This document shows positions 1 to 8,932 of a stretch of 64,000 nt of DNA, one piece after another. Source of the stretch: Ectopseudomonas mendocina (GTDB lineage: Bacteria; Pseudomonadota; Gammaproteobacteria; Pseudomonadales; Pseudomonadaceae). The DNA is taken from the NCBI RefSeq assembly GCF_016008875.1, contig NZ_JADTQG010000008.1, positions 62,001 to 126,000 of the forward strand, read 5' to 3'. A program made the translations under genes and the position numbers. The first letter of the stretch is position 1; each line of letters opens with the position of its first letter. The notes under the pieces are model-generated. The model worked only from the letters and a program-made list of their open reading frames with translations, ran no database searches and had not been told where the DNA came from.

Positions 1-504
1 GCTTTCAGTGTAGATCCAGGCGTCGTCGGCAAGCCAGCCCTGGCCTTCCAGCAGGTCGCAAGCGCCTTGCAGCAGATCCTTGTGGAACGGCGGATCGAGC
101 AGGACGATATCGAAGCGCCGCGGTGCCGGGCGGGCCAGCAGTTGCAGGGCATCGCCTAGCTGAATCTCGCCCTCGCTGCACTGCAGCGTCGTCAGATGTC
201 CGCGCAGCGCAGCCACCGACGCCGGGTTAAGGTCGCAGGCCAGGCCGCTGGCGGCGCCGCGCGACAGGGCTTCGAGCAGCAGCGCGCCGCTGCCGGCGAA
301 GGGGTCGAGCACGTGTGCGCCCTCCACGTAGGGCGCGAGCCAGTTGAACAGCGTTTCGCGCACCCGATCCGGGGTCGGGCGCAGGCCCGGCCCGTCGGGG
401 AAGGCGAAGCGCCGCGAACGCCATTGCCCACCGATGATGCGCAATTGACCCTGGCCGCCGTGGGCTTTGCCCGCGGCGGGTTTCTGTGGGGCGCGTCCGC
501 GCAT
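1..504 (-). CDS. rsmD: 16S rRNA (guanine-966-N2)-methyltransferase RsmD, 3' end outside window
   Basis: Partial gene: the first 168 codons are present and the 3' end lies beyond base 1. The product resembles RsmD, which methylates G966 of 16S rRNA in the 30S subunit using S-adenosylmethionine. Visible features are the SAM-binding motif DPFAGSGA (about residues 67-74) and the catalytic motif LLDPPF (about 135-140), typical of N2-guanine methyltransferases. The ATG overlaps the stop of the upstream peptidase gene by one base (TGATG), which suggests translational coupling with the M16 pair. The reading frame stays open to the window edge. Confidence 0.9.
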   Translation of the reverse strand, partial: MRGRAPQKPAAGKAHGGQGQLRIIGGQWRSRRFAFPDGPGLRPTPDRVRETLFNWLAPYVEGAHVLDPFAGSGALLLEALSRGAASGLACDLNPASVAALRGHLTTLQCSEGEIQLGDALQLLARPAPRRFDIVLLDPPFHKDLLQGACDLLEGQGWLADDAWIYTES

Positions 505-1964
505 CAGTGCGGCACCGTGCTGGGCTGCTCGGCCGGGCGATCGGTCGGTGGTGGCAACTCCTTCTGCGCCACGGTCGGGCCTGCTGTGACCACCACCAGT
601 GCTTCGGGGTCGAGGTGCTTGGCCATCGCCGCCTGCACCTGCTCGGTGGTCAGGTTCTGCACGTCGCGCATGAAATCGTCCAGGTAGCTCAGCGGCAGAT
701 CGTAGAAGCCCATCGAGGCCAACTGGCCGACGATGGCGGCATTGCTTGCCGTGGACAGCGGGAAGCTGCCGGCCAGCTCGCGTTTGGCGTTATCCAGTTC
801 CTGCTGGGTCGGGCCGTCACGCAGGTAGTCGGTCAGCAGTTGTTTGACCAGCGCCAGGGTGCCCTGGCTGAGCTCGGCGCGGGTCTGCAGATTGATCATG
901 AATGGGCCGCGCGCCTGCATGGTCCTGAAACTGGAGTAGACGCCGTAGGTCAGGCCGCGCTTCTCGCGCACCTCGCTCATCAGGCGGGTGCCGAAGCCGC
1001 CGCCGCCGAAGATCTGGTTGCCCAGATACAGCGCGGCATAATCCGGATCGCTGCGGTCGATGCCGAGCTGGGCGAACATCAGATGGGTCTGGTTGGATGG
1101 GTATTCGATATGGCTGACGCCCGGCTTGGGCGTTTGCGGCTGGGCGATCTTCGCCAGCGCCGGGCCTTGTGGCAGGGCGGCGGAGAGCTGATTGGCGATG
1201 GCCTCGGCCTCGGCGCGCGACAGGTCGCCGACCAGGGCGATCACCGCATTGCCGGCCGCGTAGGCGCGAGCGTGGAAGGCCTGCAGCTGCTGACGGGTGA
1301 TGGCGGGGATCGACTGCGCCGTGCCGTCGCTCGGGTGTGCGTAGGGGTGCTGCCCGTACAGGCGCTCGAACAACTCCAGGCTGGCCAGCTTGCCCGGATT
1401 CTGCTTCTGGTACTCGAAGCCGGCGAGCAGCTGGTTCTTGATCCGCGCCAACGAATCGGCAGGGAAGGTGGGCTTGCCCAGTACATCGGCGAACAGCGCC
1501 AGCGCAGGTTCGCGTTGCTCCCGCGCGCTCAGGCTGCGCAGGCTGGCCACAGCCATGTCGCGGTAGGCGCCGTTGCCGAACTCGGCGCCGAGGCCCTCGA
1601 AACCGGCGGCGATGGCGCCGACGTCCTTGCCCGGCACACCTTCGTTGAGCATCGCGTTGGTCAGGGTAGCCAGGCCCGGCGCGCCGCCGTCCTGACTGCT
1701 GCCGGCGGCGAAGGTCAGGCGCAGGTCGAACATCGGCAGCTCATGGGCTTCGACGAACAGCACCCTGGCGCCCTGTGAGGTATGCCAGCTCTGGATTTCC
1801 AGCGTACGGCGGGTCGGCGCCTTGCCGTCGAGCGCAGCCAGCGACTGCAGCTTGGCGGCATCGCCGGTCGCCGTGCTGTCGGACAGGTTGGCGCAGGCGC
1901 CCAGTGCCAGGGCGGTGGACAGGACCAGGCCGAGCAGGCCCAGGCGGCGTTGCTCAGTCTTCAT
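504..1964 (-). CDS. M16-family peptidase-like lipoprotein, zinc site missing
   Basis: 486 residues. The N-terminus has a lipoprotein signal with lipobox ending at Cys24 (LGAC), so the protein is probably anchored in the cell envelope. The body is an M16 (insulinase/pitrilysin-like) fold, but where active members carry HxxEH this one reads GLATLTNAMLNEG (about residues 97-109), with Thr, Asn and Ala replacing the zinc and catalytic residues. It is therefore probably the non-catalytic partner of the adjacent active M16 protease, as in heterodimeric M16B enzymes. Its start overlaps the stop of that gene by 4 bases (ATGA). The substrate is unknown. Confidence 0.85.
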   Translation of the reverse strand: MKTEQRRLGLLGLVLSTALALGACANLSDSTATGDAAKLQSLAALDGKAPTRRTLEIQSWHTSQGARVLFVEAHELPMFDLRLTFAAGSSQDGGAPGLATLTNAMLNEGVPGKDVGAIAAGFEGLGAEFGNGAYRDMAVASLRSLSAREQREPALALFADVLGKPTFPADSLARIKNQLLAGFEYQKQNPGKLASLELFERLYGQHPYAHPSDGTAQSIPAITRQQLQAFHARAYAAGNAVIALVGDLSRAEAEAIANQLSAALPQGPALAKIAQPQTPKPGVSHIEYPSNQTHLMFAQLGIDRSDPDYAALYLGNQIFGGGGFGTRLMSEVREKRGLTYGVYSSFRTMQARGPFMINLQTRAELSQGTLALVKQLLTDYLRDGPTQQELDNAKRELAGSFPLSTASNAAIVGQLASMGFYDLPLSYLDDFMRDVQNLTTEQVQAAMAKHLDPEALVVVTAGPTVAQKELPPPTDRPAEQPSTVPH

Positions 1965-3328
1965 GGGCGGGACTCCTCATTGCGAGACTCTTCGGGCAGA
2001 ACGTGGGCGACACTCAGGCGGTCGCGAACGAAGAAGGTACGGGCGGCCTGCTGGATATCGGCCGGGGTGACGGCTTCCAGTTCGGCCAGTTCCTGGTCGA
2101 TCAACTGCCAGGACAGGCCGACGGTTTCCAGTTGACCGATACCGGTGGCCTGGCTGGTGATCGAGTCGCGCTCGAATACCAGGCCGGCGATGACCTGGGC
2201 GCGTACGCGTGCCAGTTCGGCAGCGGACGGCGGGGCCTTCTTCAGTTCTTCCAGTTCGCGCCACAGGCCGGCTTCGGCCTGCTCCAGGGTCTTGCCCTTC
2301 TGCACGTTGGGCATAGCCGAGAGGATGAACAGGCTGTCGCCGCGGGTGAAGGCGTTGTACCAGACGCTGGCACCGGAAACGAGCTCCTCGGCGCGCTCCA
2401 GGCGGGTCGGCAGGCGCGCGCTGTAGCCGCCATCGAGCAGTGCGGCGGCCAGGCGCAGGGCATAGACCTGGCGCGGCGTTTGCGCAGTGGCCAGGCCCGG
2501 CACGTTGAAGCCCATGACCAGATTGGGCAGTTGGGTCTTGAGATACAGGGTGGTGCGCCGTTCGCCCGGCGCGGCCAGTTCCAGCGGCAGCTTGGCGGTG
2601 GGAACGTCGCGACGCGGAATGTCACCAAAGTAGCGCTGCGCCTGGGTCTTGACCTCGTCCACGCTGATGTCGCCGACCACCACCAGGGTGGCGTTGTTCG
2701 GCGCGTACCACTTCTTGTACCAGGCGCGCAGTTCGTCGATGTGCATGCGCTCGAGGTCGGCCATCCAGCCGATGGTCGGGATGCTGTAGCCGCTGGCCGG
2801 GTAGGCCATGGGTTTGAAGCGCTCGAATGCCAGGGACGAGGGACGGTCGTCGGTGCGCAGACGGCGCTCTTCCTTGATCACCTCGATTTCCTTGGCGAAC
2901 TCGTCTGCCGGCAGTTTCAGACTGGCGAGACGGTCGGCTTCCAGCTCCAGCGCCACGCCCAGGCGGTCGCGGGCCAGCACCTGGTAGTAGGCGGTGTAGT
3001 CGTCACTGGTGAAGGCGTTCTCTTCTGCGCCCAGTTGACGCAGCACTTCCGAGGCTTCGCCTGGGCCGAGCTTGGCGCTGCCCTTGAACATCATGTGTTC
3101 CAGTGCGTGGGACAGGCCGGTGGAACCGGGTGTCTCGTAGCTGGAGCCGACCTTGTACCAGAGCTGGGAAACCACCACTGGTGCACGATGATCCTCGCGG
3201 ACGATGACCTTGAGGCCGTTGTCCAGTTCGAATTCGTGGGTGGGTTGAGCGGGAGAGGCGAAGGCTGCGAGTGGCACGCAAAGGGCGCCGAACAGCAGGC
3301 CGAGGGAACGGCGGGCAATGGCATTCAT
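1961..3328 (-). CDS. M16-family zinc metalloprotease, active subunit
   Basis: 455 residues with a Sec-type signal peptide (cleavage near residue 24, AFA/SP). The inverted zinc motif HxxEH is intact as HALEH at residues 74-78, followed by the family's glutamate-rich helix ALELEADR (about 126-133) that supplies the third ligand. This makes it the catalytic half of a periplasmic or envelope M16B pair, with the downstream lipoprotein as the regulatory half. It is transcribed divergently from ftsY and is the first gene of the apparent operon M16-M16-rsmD. The physiological substrate cannot be told from sequence. Confidence 0.9.
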   Translation of the reverse strand: MNAIARRSLGLLFGALCVPLAAFASPAQPTHEFELDNGLKVIVREDHRAPVVVSQLWYKVGSSYETPGSTGLSHALEHMMFKGSAKLGPGEASEVLRQLGAEENAFTSDDYTAYYQVLARDRLGVALELEADRLASLKLPADEFAKEIEVIKEERRLRTDDRPSSLAFERFKPMAYPASGYSIPTIGWMADLERMHIDELRAWYKKWYAPNNATLVVVGDISVDEVKTQAQRYFGDIPRRDVPTAKLPLELAAPGERRTTLYLKTQLPNLVMGFNVPGLATAQTPRQVYALRLAAALLDGGYSARLPTRLERAEELVSGASVWYNAFTRGDSLFILSAMPNVQKGKTLEQAEAGLWRELEELKKAPPSAAELARVRAQVIAGLVFERDSITSQATGIGQLETVGLSWQLIDQELAELEAVTPADIQQAARTFFVRDRLSVAHVLPEESRNEESRP

Positions 3329-3470
3329 TGAAAGTCAGACCTGTCGGATAGCCTGGGCGGTCGTACCGCCGGCGGGCGAAGAGGTGCTAGGATACCCCAT
3401 CCTTTTCCGGGGCGGCGCGGCAAGGCTTTGCAGCCTGTTGGCGTCCGCTCCCCTGAGATGCAAGCGACCC

Positions 3471-4802
3471 ATGTTTGGTTCCAATGACGACAAGAAGTCG
3501 CCGGCCGAGGCTGGCGCGCAGACCCCGCCTGTGACCGAAGAAAAGAAATCCCTGTTCAGCTGGTGGCGCAAGAAGCCGGCAGAGAGTACCTCGGAGCCGG
3601 CTAAGCCTGCGCCCGCCGAGCAGCCTGCTGCCCAGGCGCCTGCCGAGCCGGCAACGCCTGAGCCCCTGTCCGAAGCCTTGCCGGTAGTCGAGCCGCAAGT
3701 GGTTGAAGTCACGCCTGCACCGGCGCCGCAACCTGAATCGCCAGTTGCCGAAACCCCGGTTGTCGCACCTGTGGTTGCCGAGCTACCGCCAGTCGTAGCC
3801 GAACCCATCGTCGAGGCCGCTCCGGTGACTGCTGCGCCAGCGCCTGTCGCTGCGCCCGCCACGCAGGACAAACCGGGTTTCTTCGCCCGCCTCAAGCAGG
3901 GGCTGTCCAAGACCAGCGCCAGTCTCGGCGAAGGCATGGCCAGCCTGTTCCTCGGCAAGAAGGCCATCGACGACGACCTGCTCGACGATCTGGAAACTCG
4001 ACTGCTGACCGCCGACGTCGGTGTCGAGGCGACCACCGCCATCATCGGCAATCTGACCAAGCGCGTGGCGCGCAAGGAACTGGCCGACAGCGGCGCGCTG
4101 TACAAGGCCCTGCAGGAAGAGCTGGTCACCCTGCTCAAGCCGGTCGAGCAGCCGCTAGTGATCGATACGGCCAAGCAGCCGTATGTGATCCTCGTGGTCG
4201 GCGTCAACGGCGTGGGCAAGACCACCACCATTGGCAAGCTCGCCAAGAAGCTGCAGCAAGACGGCAAGAAGGTCATGCTCGCCGCCGGCGATACCTTCCG
4301 CGCCGCTGCCGTGGAGCAGCTGCAGGTCTGGGGTGAGCGCAACAACATCGCAGTCATCGCCCAGCACACCGGCGCCGACTCGGCCTCGGTGATCTTCGAT
4401 GCGGTGCAGGCCGCCAAGTCCCGTGGCATCGATGTGCTGATCGCCGACACCGCCGGGCGCCTGCACACCAAGGACAACCTGATGGAAGAGCTGAAGAAGG
4501 TCCGTCGGGTGATCGGCAAGCTGGACGAGACGGCGCCGCACGAAGTGCTGCTGGTGCTCGACGCCGGCACCGGGCAGAACGCCATCAGTCAGGCCAAGCA
4601 GTTCAACCAGACGGTGAACCTCACCGGCCTGGCGCTGACCAAACTCGACGGCACCGCCAAGGGCGGCGTCATCTTCGCCCTGGCCAAGCAGTTCGGCCTG
4701 CCGATTCGCTATATCGGCGTGGGCGAGGGCATCGATGATTTGCGTCCGTTCGAGGCGCAGGCTTTCGTCCAGGCACTGTTCGAGGAGCGTGAGCGCGGAT
4801 GA
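3471..4802 (+). CDS. ftsY: Signal recognition particle receptor FtsY
   Basis: 443 residues from the ATG at 3471; longer in-frame starts upstream would add sequence unlike FtsY. The protein docks SRP-ribosome complexes at the inner membrane for co-translational insertion. An acidic, Pro/Ala/Glu-rich N-terminal region (about residues 1-130) precedes the NG GTPase domain: P-loop GVNGVGKTTT (about 244-253), DTAGR (about 327), TKLDG (about 390) and a C-terminal GVGEGIDDLRPF segment. The stop overlaps the ftsE start by 4 bases (ATGA), giving the conserved ftsY-ftsE-ftsX operon with rpoH immediately downstream. Confidence 0.97.
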   Translation: MFGSNDDKKSPAEAGAQTPPVTEEKKSLFSWWRKKPAESTSEPAKPAPAEQPAAQAPAEPATPEPLSEALPVVEPQVVEVTPAPAPQPESPVAETPVVAPVVAELPPVVAEPIVEAAPVTAAPAPVAAPATQDKPGFFARLKQGLSKTSASLGEGMASLFLGKKAIDDDLLDDLETRLLTADVGVEATTAIIGNLTKRVARKELADSGALYKALQEELVTLLKPVEQPLVIDTAKQPYVILVVGVNGVGKTTTIGKLAKKLQQDGKKVMLAAGDTFRAAAVEQLQVWGERNNIAVIAQHTGADSASVIFDAVQAAKSRGIDVLIADTAGRLHTKDNLMEELKKVRRVIGKLDETAPHEVLLVLDAGTGQNAISQAKQFNQTVNLTGLALTKLDGTAKGGVIFALAKQFGLPIRYIGVGEGIDDLRPFEAQAFVQALFEERERG

Positions 4803-5467
4803 TCCGATTCGAACAGGTCGCCAAGCGTTACCCCAATGGCCATGTCGGGCTGCACGAGCTGACTTTCCGCGTTCGCCCCGGCGAATTTCTCTTCGTCACC
4901 GGCCACTCCGGTGCCGGCAAGAGCACGCTGCTGCGCCTGCTGCTGGCGATGGAGCGGCCCACCAGCGGCAAGCTGCTGCTGGCCGGACAGGATCTGTCGA
5001 CCATCACCAACGCGCAGATTCCCTTCCTGCGCCGGCAGATCGGCGTGGTGTTCCAGAATCACCAACTGCTGTTCGATCGCACGGTCTACGACAACGTCGC
5101 CTTGCCGCTGCAGATTCTCGGTCTGTCCAAGCCGGAGATCGCCAAGCGCGTCGGCGCAGCGCTGGAGCGTGTCAGCCTCAGCGACAAGGCCGCGCAAGCG
5201 CCTGGGGATCTGTCCACCGGTCAGCAGCAGCGCGTCGGCATCGCCCGCGCCATCGTCCACCGCCCGGCGCTGCTGCTGGCGGACGAGCCCACCGGCAACC
5301 TCGACCCGCGCCTGGCCGCCGAGATCATGGGCGTGTTCGAGGACATCAACCAGCTGGGTACCACGGTGCTGATCGCCAGCCACGACCTGGCGCTGATCGC
5401 GCGCATGCGCCAGCGCATGCTCACCCTGCAACGCGGTCGCCTGATCGGTGACGGGGAGGCTGCCTGA
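4799..5467 (+). CDS. ftsE: Cell-division ABC ATPase FtsE
   Basis: 222 residues, a stand-alone ABC ATPase. Walker A is GHSGAGKST (residues 35-43), Walker B is LLLADEPTGNLD, and the signature is LSTGQQQRV rather than the usual LSGGEQQRV. FtsE pairs with FtsX at the division septum and drives activation of peptidoglycan hydrolases through periplasmic partners. The start overlaps the ftsY stop (ATGA) and the stop overlaps the ftsX start (TGATG), so the three proteins are probably translationally coupled. Confidence 0.96.
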   Translation: MIRFEQVAKRYPNGHVGLHELTFRVRPGEFLFVTGHSGAGKSTLLRLLLAMERPTSGKLLLAGQDLSTITNAQIPFLRRQIGVVFQNHQLLFDRTVYDNVALPLQILGLSKPEIAKRVGAALERVSLSDKAAQAPGDLSTGQQQRVGIARAIVHRPALLLADEPTGNLDPRLAAEIMGVFEDINQLGTTVLIASHDLALIARMRQRMLTLQRGRLIGDGEAA

Positions 5468-6483
5468 TGAGCGCATCGAAGATGCCCACGCCGCAGCCGG
5501 CCGAACGTGTCGGCGCGGCGCCGCGCAACAAGGTGGTCGATGGCCCGGCGGATGAGCCGGATTTTCGCACCCTGCTCAATGCCTGGCTGGAAAGCCACCG
5601 CGCCAGCCTGGTCGACAGTCTGCGCCGCCTGGCGCGCCAGCCCATCGGCAGCTTCTTCACCTGCCTGGTGATGGCCGTGGCGCTGAGCCTGCCCATGGGG
5701 CTGTCGCTGCTGCTGGACAACGTCGAGAAGCTCGGTGGCTCCTGGCAGCGTGCGGCGCAGATTTCCCTGTTCCTCGATATGTCCGCCGGTGAGCGCGACG
5801 GCCAGGCGCTGCGCGAGCAGATCGCGGCGATGGATGACGTTTCCGACGCCGAATGGATCAGCCGTGAGCAGGCACTCGAAGAGTTTCAGCAGCTGTCCGG
5901 CCTGGGGCAGGCGTTGAAGGAACTGCCGGAGAATCCGCTGCCGGGCGTGGTTTTGGTTACGCCGAGGGAAGTCGACAAGGCCAAGCTCGAAGCCCTGCGC
6001 CAGCGCCTGGCGGAGCTGCCGAAGGTGGAGCAGGCGCAGCTCGATCTGGTCTGGGTCGAGCGCTTGACCGCGATCCTCAAGCTGGGTGACCGCTTCGTCT
6101 TCGGCCTCAGCCTGCTGCTGATCCTGGCGCTGCTGCTGGTGATCGGCAATACCATCCGCCTGCACATCGAGAACCGCCGCGCCGAGATCGAGGTGATCAA
6201 GCTGGTAGGTGGAACCGATGGCTACGTGCGACGTCCCTTTCTTTATATGGGCGCGTTGTACGGTTTCGGCGCAGGTATCTTCGCCTGGCTGCTGCTGGCC
6301 TTCGGGCTGGATTGGCTGAACGATGCTGTAGTACGTTTGGCCGGCCTTTACGGTAGCGATTTCGCGCTGGGTGGCGTACCTTCTTCCGACGGTTTTTCGC
6401 TGCTGCTCGGCGCCGTGCTGTTGGGCTATATTGGCGCCTGGCTGGCGGTGGCGCGTCATCTGAATGAACTGGCACCCCGTTAG
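5467..6483 (+). CDS. ftsX: Cell-division membrane protein FtsX
   Basis: 338 residues. The layout is cytoplasmic N-terminus, a first membrane segment (about residues 60-80), a periplasmic domain of about 130 residues, and three more hydrophobic segments towards the C-terminus, typical of FtsX. It is the permease-like partner of FtsE and links cytoplasmic ATP hydrolysis to cell-wall hydrolase activation at the septum. The N-terminal cytoplasmic extension (about 55 residues) is longer than in E. coli, as is usual in Pseudomonas. It is the last gene before the rpoH control region. Confidence 0.95.
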   Translation: MSASKMPTPQPAERVGAAPRNKVVDGPADEPDFRTLLNAWLESHRASLVDSLRRLARQPIGSFFTCLVMAVALSLPMGLSLLLDNVEKLGGSWQRAAQISLFLDMSAGERDGQALREQIAAMDDVSDAEWISREQALEEFQQLSGLGQALKELPENPLPGVVLVTPREVDKAKLEALRQRLAELPKVEQAQLDLVWVERLTAILKLGDRFVFGLSLLLILALLLVIGNTIRLHIENRRAEIEVIKLVGGTDGYVRRPFLYMGALYGFGAGIFAWLLLAFGLDWLNDAVVRLAGLYGSDFALGGVPSSDGFSLLLGAVLLGYIGAWLAVARHLNELAPR

Positions 6484-6552
6484 GGCGCTGTTCGGCAAGG
6501 CTGAACGCAAGCTGACAACTTATTGTTTTGGTTGATATTGACTATCTGGGCA

Positions 6553-6580
6553 GGAACTTATCCACAGGCTCTGCATCAGA
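6553..6580 (+). promoter_or_regulatory. sigmaE/AlgU-type promoter of rpoH
   Basis: GGAACTT at 6553-6559, a 16-base spacer, then TCAGA at 6576-6580. The extracytoplasmic-stress sigma factor (RpoE/AlgU) consensus is GAACTT-N16/17-TCTGA, so the only deviation is one base in the -10 element. It lies about 50 bases before the rpoH start codon. Control of rpoH by the envelope-stress sigma factor is known in E. coli and P. aeruginosa. Confidence 0.75.
6558..6566 (+). promoter_or_regulatory. Perfect DnaA box inside the rpoH promoter
   Basis: TTATCCACA, an exact match to the consensus DnaA box, overlaps the end of the sigmaE -35 element. E. coli rpoH is also known to carry DnaA boxes over its promoters, so DnaA-dependent modulation of rpoH here is plausible but unproven. 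Confidence 0.55.
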
Positions 6581-6626
6581 TAGCGCAGTGCTACACTGCA
6601 CGAGTTTCGTGAATCGGAGGATTCGA

Positions 6627-7481
6627 ATGTCCACTTCCTTGCAACCTGTTCATGCTCTGGTTCCAGGCGCCAACCTGGAAGCATACGTGCATGCCGTCAA
6701 CAGCATCCCGCTGCTGACACCCGAGCAGGAGCGTGAACTGGCCGAAAATCTCTTTTACCAGCAGGATCTCGAGGCCGCCCGCCAGATGGTGTTGGCCCAC
6801 CTGCGTTTCGTGGTGCATATCGCGCGTAGCTACTCCGGTTATGGTCTGGCCCAGGCCGACCTGATCCAGGAAGGCAACGTTGGCCTGATGAAGGCGGTCA
6901 AGCGCTTCAACCCGGAAATGGGTGTGCGTCTGGTGTCCTTCGCCGTGCACTGGATTCGCGCGGAAATCCACGAGTTCATTCTGAAGAACTGGCGCATCGT
7001 CAAAGTGGCCACCACCAAGGCGCAACGCAAACTGTTCTTCAATCTGCGCAGCCAGAAGAAGCGTCTGGCCTGGCTGAATAACGATGAAGTGACCGCCGTG
7101 GCCGCCAGCCTGGGCGTCGAGCCGCACGAAGTGCGCGAGATGGAAAGTCGCCTGACCGGCCAGGACATGGCCTTCGATCCGGCAGCCGATGCCGACGACG
7201 ACAGCGCCTTCCAGTCGCCCGCGCATTACCTGGAAGACCATCGTTACGACCCGGCTCGCCAGCTCGAGGATGCCGATTGGAGCGACAGCTCCAGCAGCAA
7301 CCTGCACGAAGCGCTGGAAAGCCTCGACGAGCGCAGCCGCGACATCCTCTACCAGCGCTGGCTGGCCGAGGAAAAGGCGACGCTGCACGACCTGGCTGCC
7401 AAGTACAACGTATCGGCCGAGCGTATTCGTCAGCTTGAAAAGAACGCGATGAACAAGCTCAAAGGCTGTATCGCCGCCTGA
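6627..7481 (+). CDS. rpoH: Heat-shock sigma factor RpoH (sigma32)
   Basis: 284 residues from the ATG at 6627, which follows the ribosome-binding sequence CGGAGG at the usual distance. It directs RNA polymerase to heat-shock promoters. Region 2 is clear ([23 protein letters not shown]), the diagnostic RpoH box QRKLFFNLR sits at residues 133-141, and region 4 ends with a helix-turn-helix ([17 protein letters not shown]). It is monocistronic in appearance, with its own sigmaE-type promoter upstream and a strong terminator downstream. The early mRNA may contribute to temperature control, but I did not fold it. Confidence 0.97.
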   Translation: MSTSLQPVHALVPGANLEAYVHAVNSIPLLTPEQERELAENLFYQQDLEAARQMVLAHLRFVVHIARSYSGYGLAQADLIQEGNVGLMKAVKRFNPEMGVRLVSFAVHWIRAEIHEFILKNWRIVKVATTKAQRKLFFNLRSQKKRLAWLNNDEVTAVAASLGVEPHEVREMESRLTGQDMAFDPAADADDDSAFQSPAHYLEDHRYDPARQLEDADWSDSSSSNLHEALESLDERSRDILYQRWLAEEKATLHDLAAKYNVSAERIRQLEKNAMNKLKGCIAA

Positions 7482-7496
7482 GTCTGTCGCTACCCC

Positions 7497-7526
7497 GAAA
7501 AGCCGCACCCTGGTGCGGCTTTTTTC
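7497..7526 (+). terminator. Rho-independent terminator of rpoH
   Basis: Perfect 9-bp stem AGCCGCACC / GGTGCGGCT (7501-7509 / 7512-7520) with a 2-base loop, preceded by an A run and followed by a run of T, 16 bases after the rpoH stop. Confidence 0.9.
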
Positions 7527-7543
7527 TGTCTGGAGCAATTGCC

Positions 7544-8155
7544 TTGAACAAAGCCCCACTGAAAGTGCAGCACTGGCTGATATTCGCGCTCGTCGCCGTG
7601 CTGTTCTTCGCCTGGGGCGCCTGGCTGATGCGCGGTACCGAAGTTGAACCGGTGGCCAATCTGCAGCAGTGGCGCGATGTACTGTTGCAGCCGCTGGCCG
7701 AAGACGAATTGACGCTGCGTGATGTGCAGGCGTCAGCGCCGGGCGAGCTATGGCTGGAGCCGCGCCTCGACGGCGCAAGGCTTGTCTATCGTGCGCCATT
7801 CGAAGGGGAGGAGGGTGAGTGGTCGCTCGACGCCGAGCTGAAGTTGAGCGCGGAGCAGCGCGACAGTCTGATGACGGCGCAAGGCCTCAATGCCGGTGAT
7901 GGCGAGCAGGCCCTTGGCCAATCACTGGTCGATCAGATGGCCGGTTTTTCCATCGCCAGCCTCAATCTGAATGCCCCGCAAGCCCTGGCCAGCGAGCGCC
8001 TGGCCGCCAGTCTCGGGCAGCCGCGTCTGACCTTGGAATTGGTCGACGGTCAGGCTTGGGTCTATCCACAATGGGGTTTGACCGTGCACCTGCGCGGCGA
8101 TGAGGTCGCGCTGCTGCATGCGGTGCCGCGCCAGGCTTTTCGCGCGACCCGCTAG
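7544..8155 (+). CDS. Conserved hypothetical membrane-anchored protein
   Basis: 203 residues starting at TTG 7544 (after a TGGAG ribosome-binding sequence); later in-frame starts would remove the membrane segment. One N-terminal hydrophobic segment (about residues 11-30, IFALVAVLFFAWGAWLM) suggests an inner-membrane anchor with a periplasmic domain of about 170 residues. I see no catalytic motif or known fold. It is convergent with mtgA and lies next to it, an arrangement I recall from other pseudomonads, but no functional link can be claimed. Confidence 0.75.
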   Translation: MNKAPLKVQHWLIFALVAVLFFAWGAWLMRGTEVEPVANLQQWRDVLLQPLAEDELTLRDVQASAPGELWLEPRLDGARLVYRAPFEGEEGEWSLDAELKLSAEQRDSLMTAQGLNAGDGEQALGQSLVDQMAGFSIASLNLNAPQALASERLAASLGQPRLTLELVDGQAWVYPQWGLTVHLRGDEVALLHAVPRQAFRATR

Positions 8156-8165
8156 CTGGCCTCGC

Positions 8166-8906
8166 TTACAGCCAGCGTGGCCACCAGTCTGGGCGTGCTG
8201 CCTTGAGCTGGTCGAGGTAGTGGCTGCCACCCAGCTGGTTCATCTGTTGGCGAATCCAGGCGGCGCGGCGATTGACGTAGGCGTCCGGTCGGCCTGCGCT
8301 CCAGCGCAGCGGGTTGGGTAGTACCGCTGCCAGCTGGCTGGCCTGCTGGCGATTGAGATAAGGCGCGCCGACACCGAAATGGTGTTGTGCCGCGGCTTCG
8401 GCGCCAAAGATGCCATCGCCCCACTCGACGCTATTGAGGTACACCTCAAGGATGCGTTCTTTCGACCAGAGCACTTCGATCAGTGCGGTGAACCAGGCTT
8501 CCAGTCCCTTGCGCAGCCAGCTACGGCCAGACCAGAGGAACAGGTTCTTCGCCACCTGCTGGCTGAGGGTACTGGCGCCACGTAGCGAGCCGCCGCTCTG
8601 GTTGTGTGCCAGTGCCGCCTGAATCGCGCCGACATCGAACCCCCAGTGTTCGGCAAACTTCTGGTCTTCGGCGGCGATCACCGCCATCTTCAGGTGATCC
8701 GGCAACTCGTTCCACGGGCGCCACTGACGCTTCAGTTCAATGGGCTGTTCGCTGCCCCAGGATTCGATCTTGCGCTCGACCATCAGCGCCGTGCCGGGCG
8801 GCGGCACCCAGCGCAGTACGAGCACCAGCAGCGCACTGGCCAACATCAGCCAGAGCAGCAGTTTCAGCAGGCGGCGGGTCAGGGCTCGGAGCATGGGGTC
8901 TCGCAT
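8166..8906 (-). CDS. mtgA: Monofunctional biosynthetic peptidoglycan transglycosylase MtgA
   Basis: 246 residues, a single GT51 glycosyltransferase domain that polymerises lipid II into glycan strands at the inner membrane, without a transpeptidase domain. An N-terminal transmembrane helix covers about residues 14-33. GT51 motifs are visible: catalytic Glu80 in VIAAEDQKF, GASTLSQQVAKNLFL (110-124), and the KERILEVYLN helix. The length fits the family. It is convergent with the preceding hypothetical gene, with a 10-bp gap. Confidence 0.95.
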   Translation of the reverse strand: MRDPMLRALTRRLLKLLLWLMLASALLVLVLRWVPPPGTALMVERKIESWGSEQPIELKRQWRPWNELPDHLKMAVIAAEDQKFAEHWGFDVGAIQAALAHNQSGGSLRGASTLSQQVAKNLFLWSGRSWLRKGLEAWFTALIEVLWSKERILEVYLNSVEWGDGIFGAEAAAQHHFGVGAPYLNRQQASQLAAVLPNPLRWSAGRPDAYVNRRAAWIRQQMNQLGGSHYLDQLKAARPDWWPRWL

Positions 8907-8932
8907 TGATCGGATGTGGCGCTATTAAAACA

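Noticed and set aside
3318-3470. N-terminal extension of FtsY from an upstream in-frame start
   Set aside because: The added residues are Arg/Cys/Pro-rich and cover the divergent promoter region; the ATG at 3471 gives a normal FtsY start (MFGSNDDKKS).
5191-5260. Defective ABC signature in FtsE (LSTGQ instead of LSGGE)
   Set aside because: Walker A, Walker B and the rest are intact; this variation is compatible with a functional FtsE and is probably lineage-typical.
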